Source: Arthrobacter pullicola (GTDB taxonomy: Bacteria > Actinomycetota > Actinomycetes > Actinomycetales > Micrococcaceae). Taken from it: DNA of 64,000 nucleotides. The position numbers were made by a program, and so were the translations under genes. Where the stretch lies: NCBI RefSeq assembly GCF_014836875.1, contig NZ_JACSQC010000002.1:1-64000 (forward strand), given 5' to 3'. This document shows positions 15,904 through 23,247 of this stretch, piece by piece; position 1 is the first letter of the stretch; each line of letters starts with the position of its first letter. The notes under the pieces were generated by a model. It did no database searches, was not told where the DNA came from, and was given only the letters and a program-made list of their open reading frames with translations.

Positions 15904-16869
15904 ATGCACAAAGCCATTGTCGTCCCCCAGGCCGGCGGACCCGGCGTCCTGCGCTATGAAGATGTGGACCTGCCGGTTCCCGGGCCGAACGAGCTGCTCG
16001 TGAAAGTGGCGGCCGCCGGCGTGAACTTTATCGACACCTACCAGCGCAGCGGTGTCTACAAGATGGACTACCCGTTCATTCCCGGTTCGGAGGCGGCCGG
16101 AACGGTGGTGTCCGCGGGCCTGGAGGTCGCCGCCTTCCGGGAAGGCGACCACGTGGCCACCGCTGAAGGAGGCGGCGCCTACTCCGAGTACATGCTGCTG
16201 GACGCGGACAAGGCCCTGCCGGTGCCGCCGGGTGTGGATATCAAGGTGGCGGCCGCGCTTCCGCTGCAGGGGATTACGGCGCACTACCTGTGCAATTCGA
16301 CGTACCCGGTGCAGTCCGGGGAAACGGTGCTCACCCATGCCGGGGCCGGCGGCGTCGGCCTGCTGCTGATCCAGCTGCTCAAAGCGAAGGGCGCCACGGT
16401 GATCACCACGGTCTCCAGCGATGAGAAGGCCGAGTTGGCGGCCGGAGCGGGCGCGGACCACGTGCTGCGCTATGACGGATTCGCGGACCGGGTGCGGGAG
16501 CTGACCGACGGCCGCGGCGTGGATGTGGTGTTCGACGGCGTGGGCAAGGCAACCTTTGACGGTTCCCTGGCCAGCCTCCATCCGCGCGGCATGATGGTGC
16601 TGTTCGGCGGCGCGTCCGGCCAGGTACCCCCGTTCGACATCCAGCGGCTGAACGCCCTGGGCTCGCTCTACCTGACCCGGCCGACCATCCGGGATTACCT
16701 GCGCAGCGCCGAGGAACGCCAGTGGCGTGCCCGCGAGCTGTTCGAAATGGTGGAGGCCGGGACCCTGGATGTGCGGATCGGTGCGACCTATCCCCTGGCC
16801 GAGGCCGCGCAGGCGCAGGAGGATCTGGAGGGGCGTAAGACCACCGGCAAGGTGCTGCTGGTTCCGTAG
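15904..16869 (+). CDS. NADPH:quinone oxidoreductase (zinc-independent MDR family)
   Basis: About 321 residues of the medium-chain dehydrogenase/reductase fold. GVNFIDTYQRSGVYKMDYPF is characteristic of the quinone oxidoreductase branch, and THAGAGGVGLLLIQLLKAKG is the NADPH Rossmann loop. Zinc-ligand cysteines of alcohol dehydrogenases are absent. It likely reduces quinones by one electron with NADPH. The ATG at 15904 has GAGG six bases upstream. It is divergent from argC. Confidence 0.9.
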   Translation: MHKAIVVPQAGGPGVLRYEDVDLPVPGPNELLVKVAAAGVNFIDTYQRSGVYKMDYPFIPGSEAAGTVVSAGLEVAAFREGDHVATAEGGGAYSEYMLLDADKALPVPPGVDIKVAAALPLQGITAHYLCNSTYPVQSGETVLTHAGAGGVGLLLIQLLKAKGATVITTVSSDEKAELAAGAGADHVLRYDGFADRVRELTDGRGVDVVFDGVGKATFDGSLASLHPRGMMVLFGGASGQVPPFDIQRLNALGSLYLTRPTIRDYLRSAEERQWRARELFEMVEAGTLDVRIGATYPLAEAAQAQEDLEGRKTTGKVLLVP

Positions 16870-17068
16870 CGTTTCCCGGCCCTGGTTCTTGGGCCTCCTC
16901 AGCGTCCCTGCGCGCCCGGCTTCTTGGTTTCCAGGTCCAAAGGCTTTCCTGCTGCGGGGCTCCCGGCTCCATGGTAGACATCTGCCATGAAACGTACCCG
17001 TCCAACGCTGCAGCGTGCCGAACCGTCGTACCGGATGCCCTCGAGCAACCCAGCGCCCGCCGGCCGCG

Positions 17069-17473
17069 ATGAGCGCTGAGGACCGGGACAGCGTCACGAT
17101 GCTCGACGCCGGGAGCATCGTCCTCGTCGTCGCCGGCGCTCTGTGCGCCACCCTGTTTAGCCTGCCGCCAAGATCCCAGCTGGCCCAGGCCACACCGCTC
17201 CTCTTCGGATTCGCCCACACCGTCCGAGTGATCGTGGACCGCCAGGCCGCCGCCCGGCAGGAAACCGTGCGAACCGTCAAACCCAAAGGCAAGCGCCTGG
17301 GATCCGCGGCATGGCTGGGAGCTGTCATCGTTCCGGTACTTCACTTCAGCGCGGTTCCGGGGCATGGTTGGTTAGCCCTCGGTTATCTGTTCGTAGGCCT
17401 GGGCCTAGGCACTTCGTCGCTGGTGGAGAGCCGGAAAACAGATCAAGAGGATCCTGTCGACAACGATCCTTAG
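17069..17473 (+). CDS. Small membrane protein of unknown function
   Basis: About 134 residues with hydrophobic stretches suggesting three or four membrane segments (SIVLVVAGALCATLFSL, LGSAAWLGAVIVPVLHF, GWLALGYLFVGLGLG) and a charged C-terminus. I do not recognise a family. The start is uncertain: the ATG at 17069 has no Shine-Dalgarno but overlaps the end of a possible 30-codon frame (16987-17079) that could couple translation; GTG 17015 and ATG 17099 are alternatives. It lies just before the TfoX-N gene. Confidence 0.5.
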   Translation: MSAEDRDSVTMLDAGSIVLVVAGALCATLFSLPPRSQLAQATPLLFGFAHTVRVIVDRQAAARQETVRTVKPKGKRLGSAAWLGAVIVPVLHFSAVPGHGWLALGYLFVGLGLGTSSLVESRKTDQEDPVDNDP

Positions 17474-17489
17474 CGGAAGGCAGCAGGAC

Positions 17490-17822
17490 ATGCAGACGGA
17501 CCCGGCGCGAGACGCCCTGGCACAGCGCATCCGGCAGAGCCTTGCGTCCCTCCCAGACGTCCAGGAGAAAAACATGTTCGGGGGCGTGGCCTTTATGGTG
17601 GACGGCCAACTGGCTGTCTCGGCGGGCCGGCACGGAGACCTGCTGGTTCGGGTGGATCCGTCAGATTACCGGGACTTGCTCACCGCCGGAGGACAGCCCG
17701 CCTTCCTGAGTGCGGGCAGGCCGATGGGCGAAGGATGGATGCACGTCCCCTTGGACATCATCGCGGACGCCGAAACCCTGAACTGGTGGATCGCCGTCGG
17801 CCGCACCTCGCGGAGCGTCTAA
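17490..17822 (+). CDS. TfoX N-terminal domain protein
   Basis: A 110-residue protein with the TfoX/Sxy N-domain block NMFGGVAFMVDGQLAVSA and the later GWMHVPLDII segment. In gammaproteobacteria TfoX controls competence, but single-domain actinobacterial proteins have no assigned role. The end overlaps the convergent HAD gene by four bases. Confidence 0.8.
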   Translation: MQTDPARDALAQRIRQSLASLPDVQEKNMFGGVAFMVDGQLAVSAGRHGDLLVRVDPSDYRDLLTAGGQPAFLSAGRPMGEGWMHVPLDIIADAETLNWWIAVGRTSRSV

Positions 17823-18178
17823 GCCGGATCGGCCAGCAGCGCCAGCTCCTGCCCTAGGTCGGTGTCCTCCGTGTGCAGGACTACGCGTATACCGAGTGCC
17901 TCTGCCACTTGGTTATTCGCCGGACTGTCGTCGATGAACACCACGTCTTCGGGGGCTACATGCAAATCGGCCAGGACCCAGTACGCCTCGGGACTCAGAT
18001 CACCGGCGTCGAACCCATGACGTCCCGCCCAATAGGGGCTCGACGGCGGCTGCAGGTCGATCCCGGTGGCGCGGCACAGGTCGTCCCAGTCTTCTTGAAC
18101 CGGCGCCGTCGAGATCACCATGCCGTAGTCGAAGAGGTACCAGGTGCCAGGGCGGGAAAGAGTTCTCACCGGACACAA
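17819..18178 (-). pseudogene. HAD-family phosphatase remnant with internal deletion
   Basis: Only 119 codons, whereas HAD phosphatases of this type are near 200. The first part has the nucleophile loop YLFDYGMV and cap residues through SPEAYW; the next residues are VLADLHVAPEDVVFIDDS, the motif IV region near the C-terminus. The stretch that should carry motifs II and III (the Ser/Thr and Lys) is missing, and the junction stays in frame. This looks like a clean in-frame loss of roughly 80-90 codons. The start is a TTG, or a GTG at 18169, without a clear ribosome site. A short stable protein cannot be ruled out, but phosphatase activity should be lost. Confidence 0.65.
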
Positions 18179-18192
18179 GCTAGCAAAATGCA

Positions 18193-18248
18193 GCAGACCC
18201 CGCCGGAAAACCCGGCGGGGTCTGCTTCGAAACCACCAAACTACCGCT
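18193..18248. repeat. Direct repeat copy 1 of the pheT end/terminator
   Basis: These 56 bases match 18852-18907 at 50 positions in the same orientation. The stretch includes a perfect 14-bp hairpin (18193-18206 with 18212-18225, loop AAAAC) and the last bases of the pheT reading frame including its stop. The copy therefore looks like a duplicated pheT 3' end, and its hairpin may now serve as a terminator ahead of the HAD remnant. Confidence 0.75.
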
Positions 18249-18272
18249 TCGCGCAGGGTTTCCCTGGGCTAT

Positions 18273-18365
18273 GGGACTTCCCTGCCACCACGGGACAATC
18301 CTGCGCGGCGCCACGACAGGAAAGTCCCAAACTGGGAGGAATGTCCCAAATGGCAGGGTTTCCTG
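18273..18365. repeat. Cluster of degenerate 12-base motifs in both orientations
   Basis: GGGACTTCCCTG (18273) and GGGACAATCCTG (18292) are followed by the inverse-oriented CAGGAAAGTCCC (18317) and GAGGAATGTCCC (18336), then CAGGGTTTCCTG (18354). Spacings are 18-25 bases. The units could pair into hairpins or form a protein-binding array; no function is known to me. Confidence 0.45.
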
Positions 18366-18465
18366 GCGCGGAGACAATCCCCGGCCCTCCGCTTTGTGCG
18401 GGCCATGCCTCTCAGGTCATCCAGTTTGCAGCCGGGCAAGGATGGACAGGCATACCGGGCGCCGG

Positions 18466-18555
18466 CCGACACGCGTTCCCACTGTTCGTTGTGCGGAGTG
18501 ACTGATGTGACCCCATCTGCCCCAGGAGGCTACATAGATTGGGAACGCGTGTCGG
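18466..18555. repeat. 16-bp perfect inverted repeat with 58-base centre
   Basis: The arms are CCGACACGCGTTCCCA at 18466-18481 and its exact reverse complement at 18540-18555. The 58-base centre has no repeat or gene. A transcript would form a long stem-loop; a recombination or insertion scar is the other possibility. Confidence 0.75.
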
Positions 18556-18808
18556 GGGCCGGTGGTGGGGGTCGACTGGGCGGCGTCGGGCTGGGCGGGA
18601 CCGCCACCGGACCCGACGGGGTGAGGCAGTCCGCTGGTTCAACCCGAATCCCAAACTGCTGGCCGGCAGCGGCCTGGCAACCTTCCTGGCCGCGGCCCTT
18701 GGCACATACACGGCATCCCGGACCGGGTACGCCGGGATTGGATGGGGCTTCTCCCTCACCGGCCTCGGCTCGGCGCTCCAGTTCCTCATCACGTGCCGCA
18801 AGCCGTAG
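18539..18808 (+). CDS. Doubtful hydrophobic frame, possible gene remnant
   Basis: An 89-codon frame from a TTG inside the right arm of the inverted repeat. Its first third is Arg/Gly-rich and unlikely to be protein, but the last 60 codons (WFNPNPKLLAGSGLATFLAA, later WGFSLTGLGSALQFLITCRK) read like two membrane helices. There is no ribosome site. I regard it as either the tail of a decayed small membrane protein or chance. Confidence 0.2.
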   Translation: MGTRVGGRWWGSTGRRRAGRDRHRTRRGEAVRWFNPNPKLLAGSGLATFLAAALGTYTASRTGYAGIGWGFSLTGLGSALQFLITCRKP

Positions 18809-18851
18809 AGGCCGGCGCCCCCGCGAAACACAGCAGGCCCCAAGAAACACT

Positions 18852-18907
18852 GCAGGCCCCTCCGGAAAACCCGGCGGGGCCTGATGCGAAACAACCAAAC
18901 TACCGCT
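18852..18907 (-). terminator. pheT terminator, direct repeat copy 2
   Basis: A 13-bp hairpin with one imperfect pair (18853-18865 with 18871-18883) starts 17 bases after the pheT stop codon. The same 56 bases recur at 18193-18248. The minus-strand tail (CAGTGTTTCTT) is only mildly U-rich. Confidence 0.65.
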
Positions 18908-21443
18908 GCACGGCACCAAACCGCTCGGCAGCCAGCGCGACGGCGGCGGCACGGGACTCGGAGGCCTCGTCCGCGGTCAGCGTGCGGTCGGCAGCCCGGA
19001 AGCGCAGGGCGAAGGCGAGAGACTTGTGCCCCTCGTCGATGCCCTTGCCGGCGTAGACATCAAACAGGGCGATGTCTTCCAGCAGTTCCCCGGCGCCTTC
19101 GCGCAGGGTTTCCAGCACTGCTTCGGCCGGGATCTCCTCGGCCACCACCAGGGCAACGTCCTGCGTGGTTGCCGGGTACGCCGAGATTTCCCGGGCAACG
19201 ATCACGTCCGGTGCAGCCTCGAACAGGGCATCGGCGTTGATTTCCAGCGCCACCGTGCGGGCCGGCATGTCCCGGGCCGCGAGCAGCTTCGGGTGCAGCT
19301 CACCGGCGTAGCCCACGGTTTCGCCGCTGCGCAGCGAGATCTTCGCGGTGCGTCCCGGGTGGAAAGCCTGGTGTTCGCCCTGGCTGATCACCAGTTCGAC
19401 GCCGAGCACGTCGCCCATGAGCCGGGCCGTGTCGACGGCGTCGGCCCAGTCCCAGGCGCGAGGGGTGTGACCGGCGCCGGCGGGAGACTCGTGGCCGGTG
19501 AACAGCGCACCAATGTGCAGCGGCTGATCCGGAATGCCGTTGTACAGCGCGTCCAGAACCTCTTCCGAGGGCCTGACACCCAGCGGCGGAATGGACTCGG
19601 TGCCGGTCTGTTCGCCGGGCAGGAAGACCGCCGCGGACTCAAACAGCGCCAGGTCCCGGAACCCCCGGGACAGGTTCCGCTTGGCGACGTCGAACAGGCC
19701 CGGCAGCACCGAGGTGCGTAGGTAGCCGAACTCGGCGCTGAGCGGATTGGCCAGCTTCAGCGCCCGGAGCTGTTCGCCGGCAACCGGCGTGCCGAAGGTG
19801 TTGTTGTCCTCTTCCGTCACAAACGGGTAGGAGAGCACTTCGGTGAGACCTGACGCCGCCAGGGACTGCAGCAGGCGGCGGCGCTGCTGCTGGACACGGG
19901 TCAGGCCGCGCCCGGGAGGCGCGGTCGGCAGCGTGGAAGGAATCTGGTCGTAGCCCACCAGCCGGATGATTTCCTCGGTGAGGTCCTCACGCGTCTCCAG
20001 ATCCGGCCGCCAGCTCGGAGGCGACACCCGGTAGCCGCCGTCGGCCTTTTCCACGTCAGCGCCCAGATCGGCCAGCGTGCCGGTGATCTGCTCCTCGGTG
20101 AAGTTGTAGCCGATCAGCTTGGCCGGGAAGTCCGCGGGCAGGAAGATGCTCCGGGTTTCCGGCGCGGTGCCGGCGTCGGTGATGGACGGATCAGCGGTGC
20201 CGCCGGCCAGCTCCACCAGCAGGTCGGCTGCACGCTGCGCCGCGATGTCCGCCACGTACCAGTCCACGCCCCGCTCGAAGCGCTTGGACGCTTCGGAAGG
20301 CAGCTTATGACGGCGGCGGGAACGGCCGATGCTGACATCGTCGAAGTGCGCTGCCTCGATCAGGACGTTGCGGGTGGTATCGGAGGCCTCGGTGGTGGCT
20401 CCGCCCATCACGCCGGCGATGCCGATGGGACCGGATTCGTCGGTGATCAGCAGGTCCTCGGAATCGAGGGTGCGCACCTTGTCATCCAGGGTCTTGATGG
20501 TCTCACCCGGAGCGGCACGGCGGACCACGATCTCGCCGGTGAGCTTGTCCAGGTCGTAGAAGTGCAGCGGCTGGCCGAGCTCGAGCATCACGTAGTTGGA
20601 GATGTCGACCACGAGCGAGATGGAGCGCATGCCGGCCAAGCGCAGGCGCGAGGACATCCACGTCGGCGTCGGACGGGTCGGGTCGACGCCGCGGACCGTG
20701 CGGGCAACGAACCGGTCGCAGCCGGGCTTGCCGTAGATCGGAGCTTCGTCGGCCAGGCGCACCGGGTACCCGGCGCCGTCGGCTTCCGGAACCTCCACCG
20801 TGGCGGCGGGGTCGGTGAACTTGGTGCCCGTGGCGTGCGCATACTCCCGCGCAGCGCCCCGGATGGAGAAGACGTAGCCGCGGTCCGGCGTCACGTTGAT
20901 TTCGGCTGCCTGGTCGTAGAGACCGAGCAGTTCCATCGCGTCGGTGCCCACCTCGGGATCGAGTCCCAGGGTGGAGAGCACCAGGATGCCGTCGTGGTCC
21001 TCGCCAATGCCCAGTTCACGCACGGAGGCGATCATGCCTGACGACACGTGGCCGTAGGTCTTGCGCGGGCTGATCCGGAAGTCACCGGGCAGCACGGCAC
21101 CGGGCAGGGTGACAACCACCTTGTCCCCGACCTCGAAGTTGTGCGCACCGCAGACGATGCCCTGCACGCCGGACGGATCGATCCCCTCACCGGTCAGCGT
21201 CTGCTCGGTGCCTTCGGGCACCACACGCACGGTGCACCAGTTGATGGTCTTGCCGTTCTTCTGCGGCTCGGGCTCCTTGGAGAGCACCTGGCCGACGACG
21301 ATCGGACCCTGCAGCTCGTCGGTGGGACGGTGGACGTCCTCCTCCTCGAGGCCGACCTTCACCAGTTCTGCCATGACGTCTTCGGCGGTTGCGTCCGCCG
21401 GAACCTGGGCATACTCGCGCAGCCAGGAAAGTGGGATTCTCAC
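18900..21443 (-). CDS. pheT: Phenylalanyl-tRNA synthetase beta subunit
   Basis: Large subunit of the alpha2-beta2 enzyme that charges tRNA-Phe; 847 residues, normal for actinobacteria. The N-terminus MRIPLSWLREYAQVPADATA leads into an EMAP-type tRNA-binding domain (about 40-150), then the B3/B4 editing region, the B5 domain (FTEEQITGTLADLG), the catalytic-like core with HPGRTAKI, and the C-terminal ferredoxin-like anticodon-binding domain (ISAYPATTQDVALVV). It follows pheS directly with no gap. Confidence 0.97.
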   Translation of the reverse strand: MRIPLSWLREYAQVPADATAEDVMAELVKVGLEEEDVHRPTDELQGPIVVGQVLSKEPEPQKNGKTINWCTVRVVPEGTEQTLTGEGIDPSGVQGIVCGAHNFEVGDKVVVTLPGAVLPGDFRISPRKTYGHVSSGMIASVRELGIGEDHDGILVLSTLGLDPEVGTDAMELLGLYDQAAEINVTPDRGYVFSIRGAAREYAHATGTKFTDPAATVEVPEADGAGYPVRLADEAPIYGKPGCDRFVARTVRGVDPTRPTPTWMSSRLRLAGMRSISLVVDISNYVMLELGQPLHFYDLDKLTGEIVVRRAAPGETIKTLDDKVRTLDSEDLLITDESGPIGIAGVMGGATTEASDTTRNVLIEAAHFDDVSIGRSRRRHKLPSEASKRFERGVDWYVADIAAQRAADLLVELAGGTADPSITDAGTAPETRSIFLPADFPAKLIGYNFTEEQITGTLADLGADVEKADGGYRVSPPSWRPDLETREDLTEEIIRLVGYDQIPSTLPTAPPGRGLTRVQQQRRRLLQSLAASGLTEVLSYPFVTEEDNNTFGTPVAGEQLRALKLANPLSAEFGYLRTSVLPGLFDVAKRNLSRGFRDLALFESAAVFLPGEQTGTESIPPLGVRPSEEVLDALYNGIPDQPLHIGALFTGHESPAGAGHTPRAWDWADAVDTARLMGDVLGVELVISQGEHQAFHPGRTAKISLRSGETVGYAGELHPKLLAARDMPARTVALEINADALFEAAPDVIVAREISAYPATTQDVALVVAEEIPAEAVLETLREGAGELLEDIALFDVYAGKGIDEGHKSLAFALRFRAADRTLTADEASESRAAAVALAAERFGAVQR

Positions 21444-22520
21444 TTAGATCTCCATCCCGAAATGTTCGCTGAAACGTACGTCGCCTTCGATCATGTCCCG
21501 CATATCCGTGACCTCGTTGCGGAACATCAGGGCACGCTCGATGCCCATGCCAAAGGCAAAACCTGAATAGACCTCGGGGTCAATGCCCGCTGCGCGCAGC
21601 ACGTTGGGGTTGACCATGCCGCAGCCGCCCCACTCGATCCAGCGCGGGCCGCCCTTGGCACCGGGGTGCCAGATGTCCAGCTCAGCGCTGGGCTCCGTGA
21701 AGGGGAAGAAGTTCGGACGCAGCCGGACCTTCGCCTCGTCGCCGAAGAGCACGCGGGTGAAATGCTCCAGGGTGCCGACCAGGTCTGCCATGGTCAGGCC
21801 CTTGTCGATGGCCAGGCCCTCGAACTGGTGGAAGACCGGGGTGTGGGTCGCGTCGAGCTCATCGGTGCGGAACACCTTGCCCGGGCAGAGCACGTAGATC
21901 GGCAGGTCGCGTTCCAGCATGGAACGGACCTGCACCGGTGAGGTGTGCGTGCGCATAAGCAGGTGCGCTTCCGGTGGCTCCACGAAGAAGGTGTCCTGCA
22001 TTTCGCGGGCCGGGTGGTCCGGCTTGAAGTTCAGCGCGTCGAAGTTGAACCACTCGGATTCCACCTCGGGGCCCTCGGCGATTTCCCAGCCCATGCCCAC
22101 GAAAATGTCGCTGACGCGGTCCTGCAGCGTGGAAAGCGGGTGGCGGCCGCCGATGCGGCGGCGGCGCGGGGCAGCCGTGACGTCAACGGCTTCCTCGACG
22201 AGGATCCGGGCATCCCGCTCGGCCTCCAGTTCGACGGTGCGGGCGGCGAGCGCCTGGTTGATCCGTCCGCGGGCCGGGCCAACAACCTTGCCGGCCGCGG
22301 CCTTCTGCTCCTTGGGGAGTCCGCCGATCTGCCGGTTGGCCAGGGCCAGCGGCGACTTCTCGCCGGTAACGGCGATGCGGACGTCCTTGAGGGCATCCAG
22401 GTCGGCCGCGGAGCTGATGGCTGCGAGCGCTGCGTCGACGGCGGCCGCGACCGCTGCCTCGTCCAGCGGGTTGGGTGCCGCGGTGTCTGGGGAGTCCATC
22501 CCCGGTATGGAATTCGACAT
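21444..22520 (-). CDS. pheS: Phenylalanyl-tRNA synthetase alpha subunit
   Basis: Catalytic class II subunit, 358 residues. The N-terminal coiled arm (about 10-110) is followed by motif 1 ([19 protein letters not shown]), motif 2 region ([20 protein letters not shown]) and motif 3 ([18 protein letters not shown]). The ATG at 22520 is used; an in-frame ATG at 22499 is an alternative because the ribosome site (AGGTAAG) is weak. The leader carries four 11-base repeats and a hairpin. Confidence 0.97.
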   Translation of the reverse strand: MSNSIPGMDSPDTAAPNPLDEAAVAAAVDAALAAISSAADLDALKDVRIAVTGEKSPLALANRQIGGLPKEQKAAAGKVVGPARGRINQALAARTVELEAERDARILVEEAVDVTAAPRRRRIGGRHPLSTLQDRVSDIFVGMGWEIAEGPEVESEWFNFDALNFKPDHPAREMQDTFFVEPPEAHLLMRTHTSPVQVRSMLERDLPIYVLCPGKVFRTDELDATHTPVFHQFEGLAIDKGLTMADLVGTLEHFTRVLFGDEAKVRLRPNFFPFTEPSAELDIWHPGAKGGPRWIEWGGCGMVNPNVLRAAGIDPEVYSGFAFGMGIERALMFRNEVTDMRDMIEGDVRFSEHFGMEI

Positions 22521-22550
22521 GTACCGTTCTTACCTGTTTCCGGCCGTGTT

Positions 22551-22594
22551 GATGGCTGTTCGATGGCTGTTCAGTGGATGTTCAGTGGCTGTTC
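22551..22594 (-). repeat. Four tandem 11-bp repeats in the pheS leader
   Basis: On the plus strand the units are GATGGCTGTTC twice, then AGTGGATGTTC and AGTGGCTGTTC, end to end. They end 30 bases upstream of the pheS start, so they would be in its 5' untranslated region. Eleven bases is close to one helical turn, so a protein bound to DNA or RNA repeats could see them in register. No known regulator is recognised. Confidence 0.8.
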
Positions 22595-22652
22595 AAGGAA
22601 CGCTGGTCCGCAGGCGGGAAGTGAAAAAGCCTGCGGCTACCAGTCTAACCAA
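22593..22652 (-). promoter_or_regulatory. pheS leader hairpin with a possible Phe-Phe leader peptide
   Basis: An 8-bp perfect stem (22608-22615 with 22629-22636) lies upstream of the tandem repeats. A 19-codon frame from TTG at 22652 to TGA at 22593 would encode MVRLVAAGFFTSRLRTSVP, with its adjacent Phe codons exactly in the hairpin loop and an AGG upstream. This recalls leader-peptide attenuation of phenylalanine genes. Against it: the start is a TTG, there is no U-run after the stem, and TAGACT at 22647-22642, if it is the -10, would put the transcript start inside the frame. Confidence 0.3.
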
Positions 22653-22673
22653 CGAACACCTGGCCGCCGGGCA

Positions 22674-22701
22674 GTGTGAAGGCGGTCCGCTCCCCTACCA
22701 T
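22674..22701 (+). promoter_or_regulatory. Candidate leaderless promoter of the HExxH membrane-protein gene
   Basis: TACCAT at 22696-22701 lies six bases before the ATG at 22708, so transcription would begin at or next to the start codon. The upstream GTGTGA (22674-22679) is a weak -35 with 16-base spacing. No Shine-Dalgarno is near the ATG. Confidence 0.35.
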
Positions 22702-22707
22702 TGCCCC

Positions 22708-23187
22708 ATGACTCCGGCACAGGCCTCCAGCACCGGCACACGCACAGCCGCCGGCCGCCACCGGCTGCGCCGCGCGGTGAATCTGATCAACGGCACGACG
22801 GCGGCGGGGATCCTGGTGGCGCGGACCGGCGGCTTGCGCCTGCGTCGCGGCCCGGAAGGTATCCTGCTCGCCGGGGGCTGGAAACACCGGCTCCCGTATG
22901 CCGCCGCTTTCACTTTAGGCAACGTGGTCATCTACCGGCCGCGGGTTTCGGCTGCCTTCGTACCGTCCAAGACGGGGCTTGTCTCCCCCCTGCTGCGGCA
23001 CGAGGCCAGGCACAGCACCCAGTACGCCCTGCTGGGTCTGGCCTTCCTGCCGCTGTACTTCGCCGCCGCGGGCATTTCCCAGCTGCGCTCCGGCAATCCG
23101 GCGTCGTCGAACATCTTTGAAATCCTGGCCGGGCTCGACGACGGCGGCTACCGGCACCGCGGCACGGCCCTTCCCCCTGCCGGCTGA
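22708..23187 (+). CDS. Unknown membrane-associated protein with HExxH motif
   Basis: About 159 residues. A basic N-terminus is followed by LPYAAAFTLGNVVIYRP and then LLRHEARHSTQYALLGLAFLPLYFAA, where HEARH fits the zinc-metallopeptidase pattern HExxH and is followed by a hydrophobic, probably membrane-embedded segment. I do not recognise the family; similar HE..H..Q motifs occur in membrane-linked domains of unknown function. It lies divergent from pheS and upstream of the radical SAM gene, without an obvious operon. Confidence 0.7.
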   Translation: MTPAQASSTGTRTAAGRHRLRRAVNLINGTTAAGILVARTGGLRLRRGPEGILLAGGWKHRLPYAAAFTLGNVVIYRPRVSAAFVPSKTGLVSPLLRHEARHSTQYALLGLAFLPLYFAAAGISQLRSGNPASSNIFEILAGLDDGGYRHRGTALPPAG

Positions 23188-23223
23188 GGGCCTTTCACAC
23201 GGGTCGCACGTGAAAACAGTCAT

Positions 23224-23239
23224 TCGAACATATGTTCTA
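23224..23239 (+). promoter_or_regulatory. LexA (SOS) box before the radical SAM gene
   Basis: TCGAACATATGTTCTA contains the actinobacterial SOS core GAAC-N4-GTTC without mismatch. It lies nine bases before the ATG at 23248 and overlaps a TATGTT -10 candidate, a position that would repress transcription. Confidence 0.8.
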
Positions 23240-23247
23240 ATGGTTGG

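Larger units (their letters stand above)
18179..18899. other. 721-base gene-poor patch between the HAD remnant and pheT
   Basis: No convincing conserved gene is visible. It holds, from left to right, a terminator-like copy of the pheT end (18193-18248), a cluster of degenerate 12-base motifs (18273-18365), a 16-bp perfect inverted repeat (18466-18555), a hydrophobic frame that could be a gene remnant (to 18808) and the pheT terminator (18852-18899). Frames on both strands are rich in Arg and Pro, typical of non-coding high-G+C DNA. Confidence 0.6.

Noticed and set aside
18247-18263. A 17-base exact match to an internal pheT site at 19097-19113, right next to the duplicated pheT end
   Set aside because: It hints at a larger pheT fragment with an internal deletion, but it is not in the pheT frame relative to the copied stop, and a single 17-base match is within reach of chance in this window.
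22521-22700. T-box riboswitch in front of pheS
   Set aside because: No specifier loop arrangement, no T-box sequence and no antiterminator pairing could be found.
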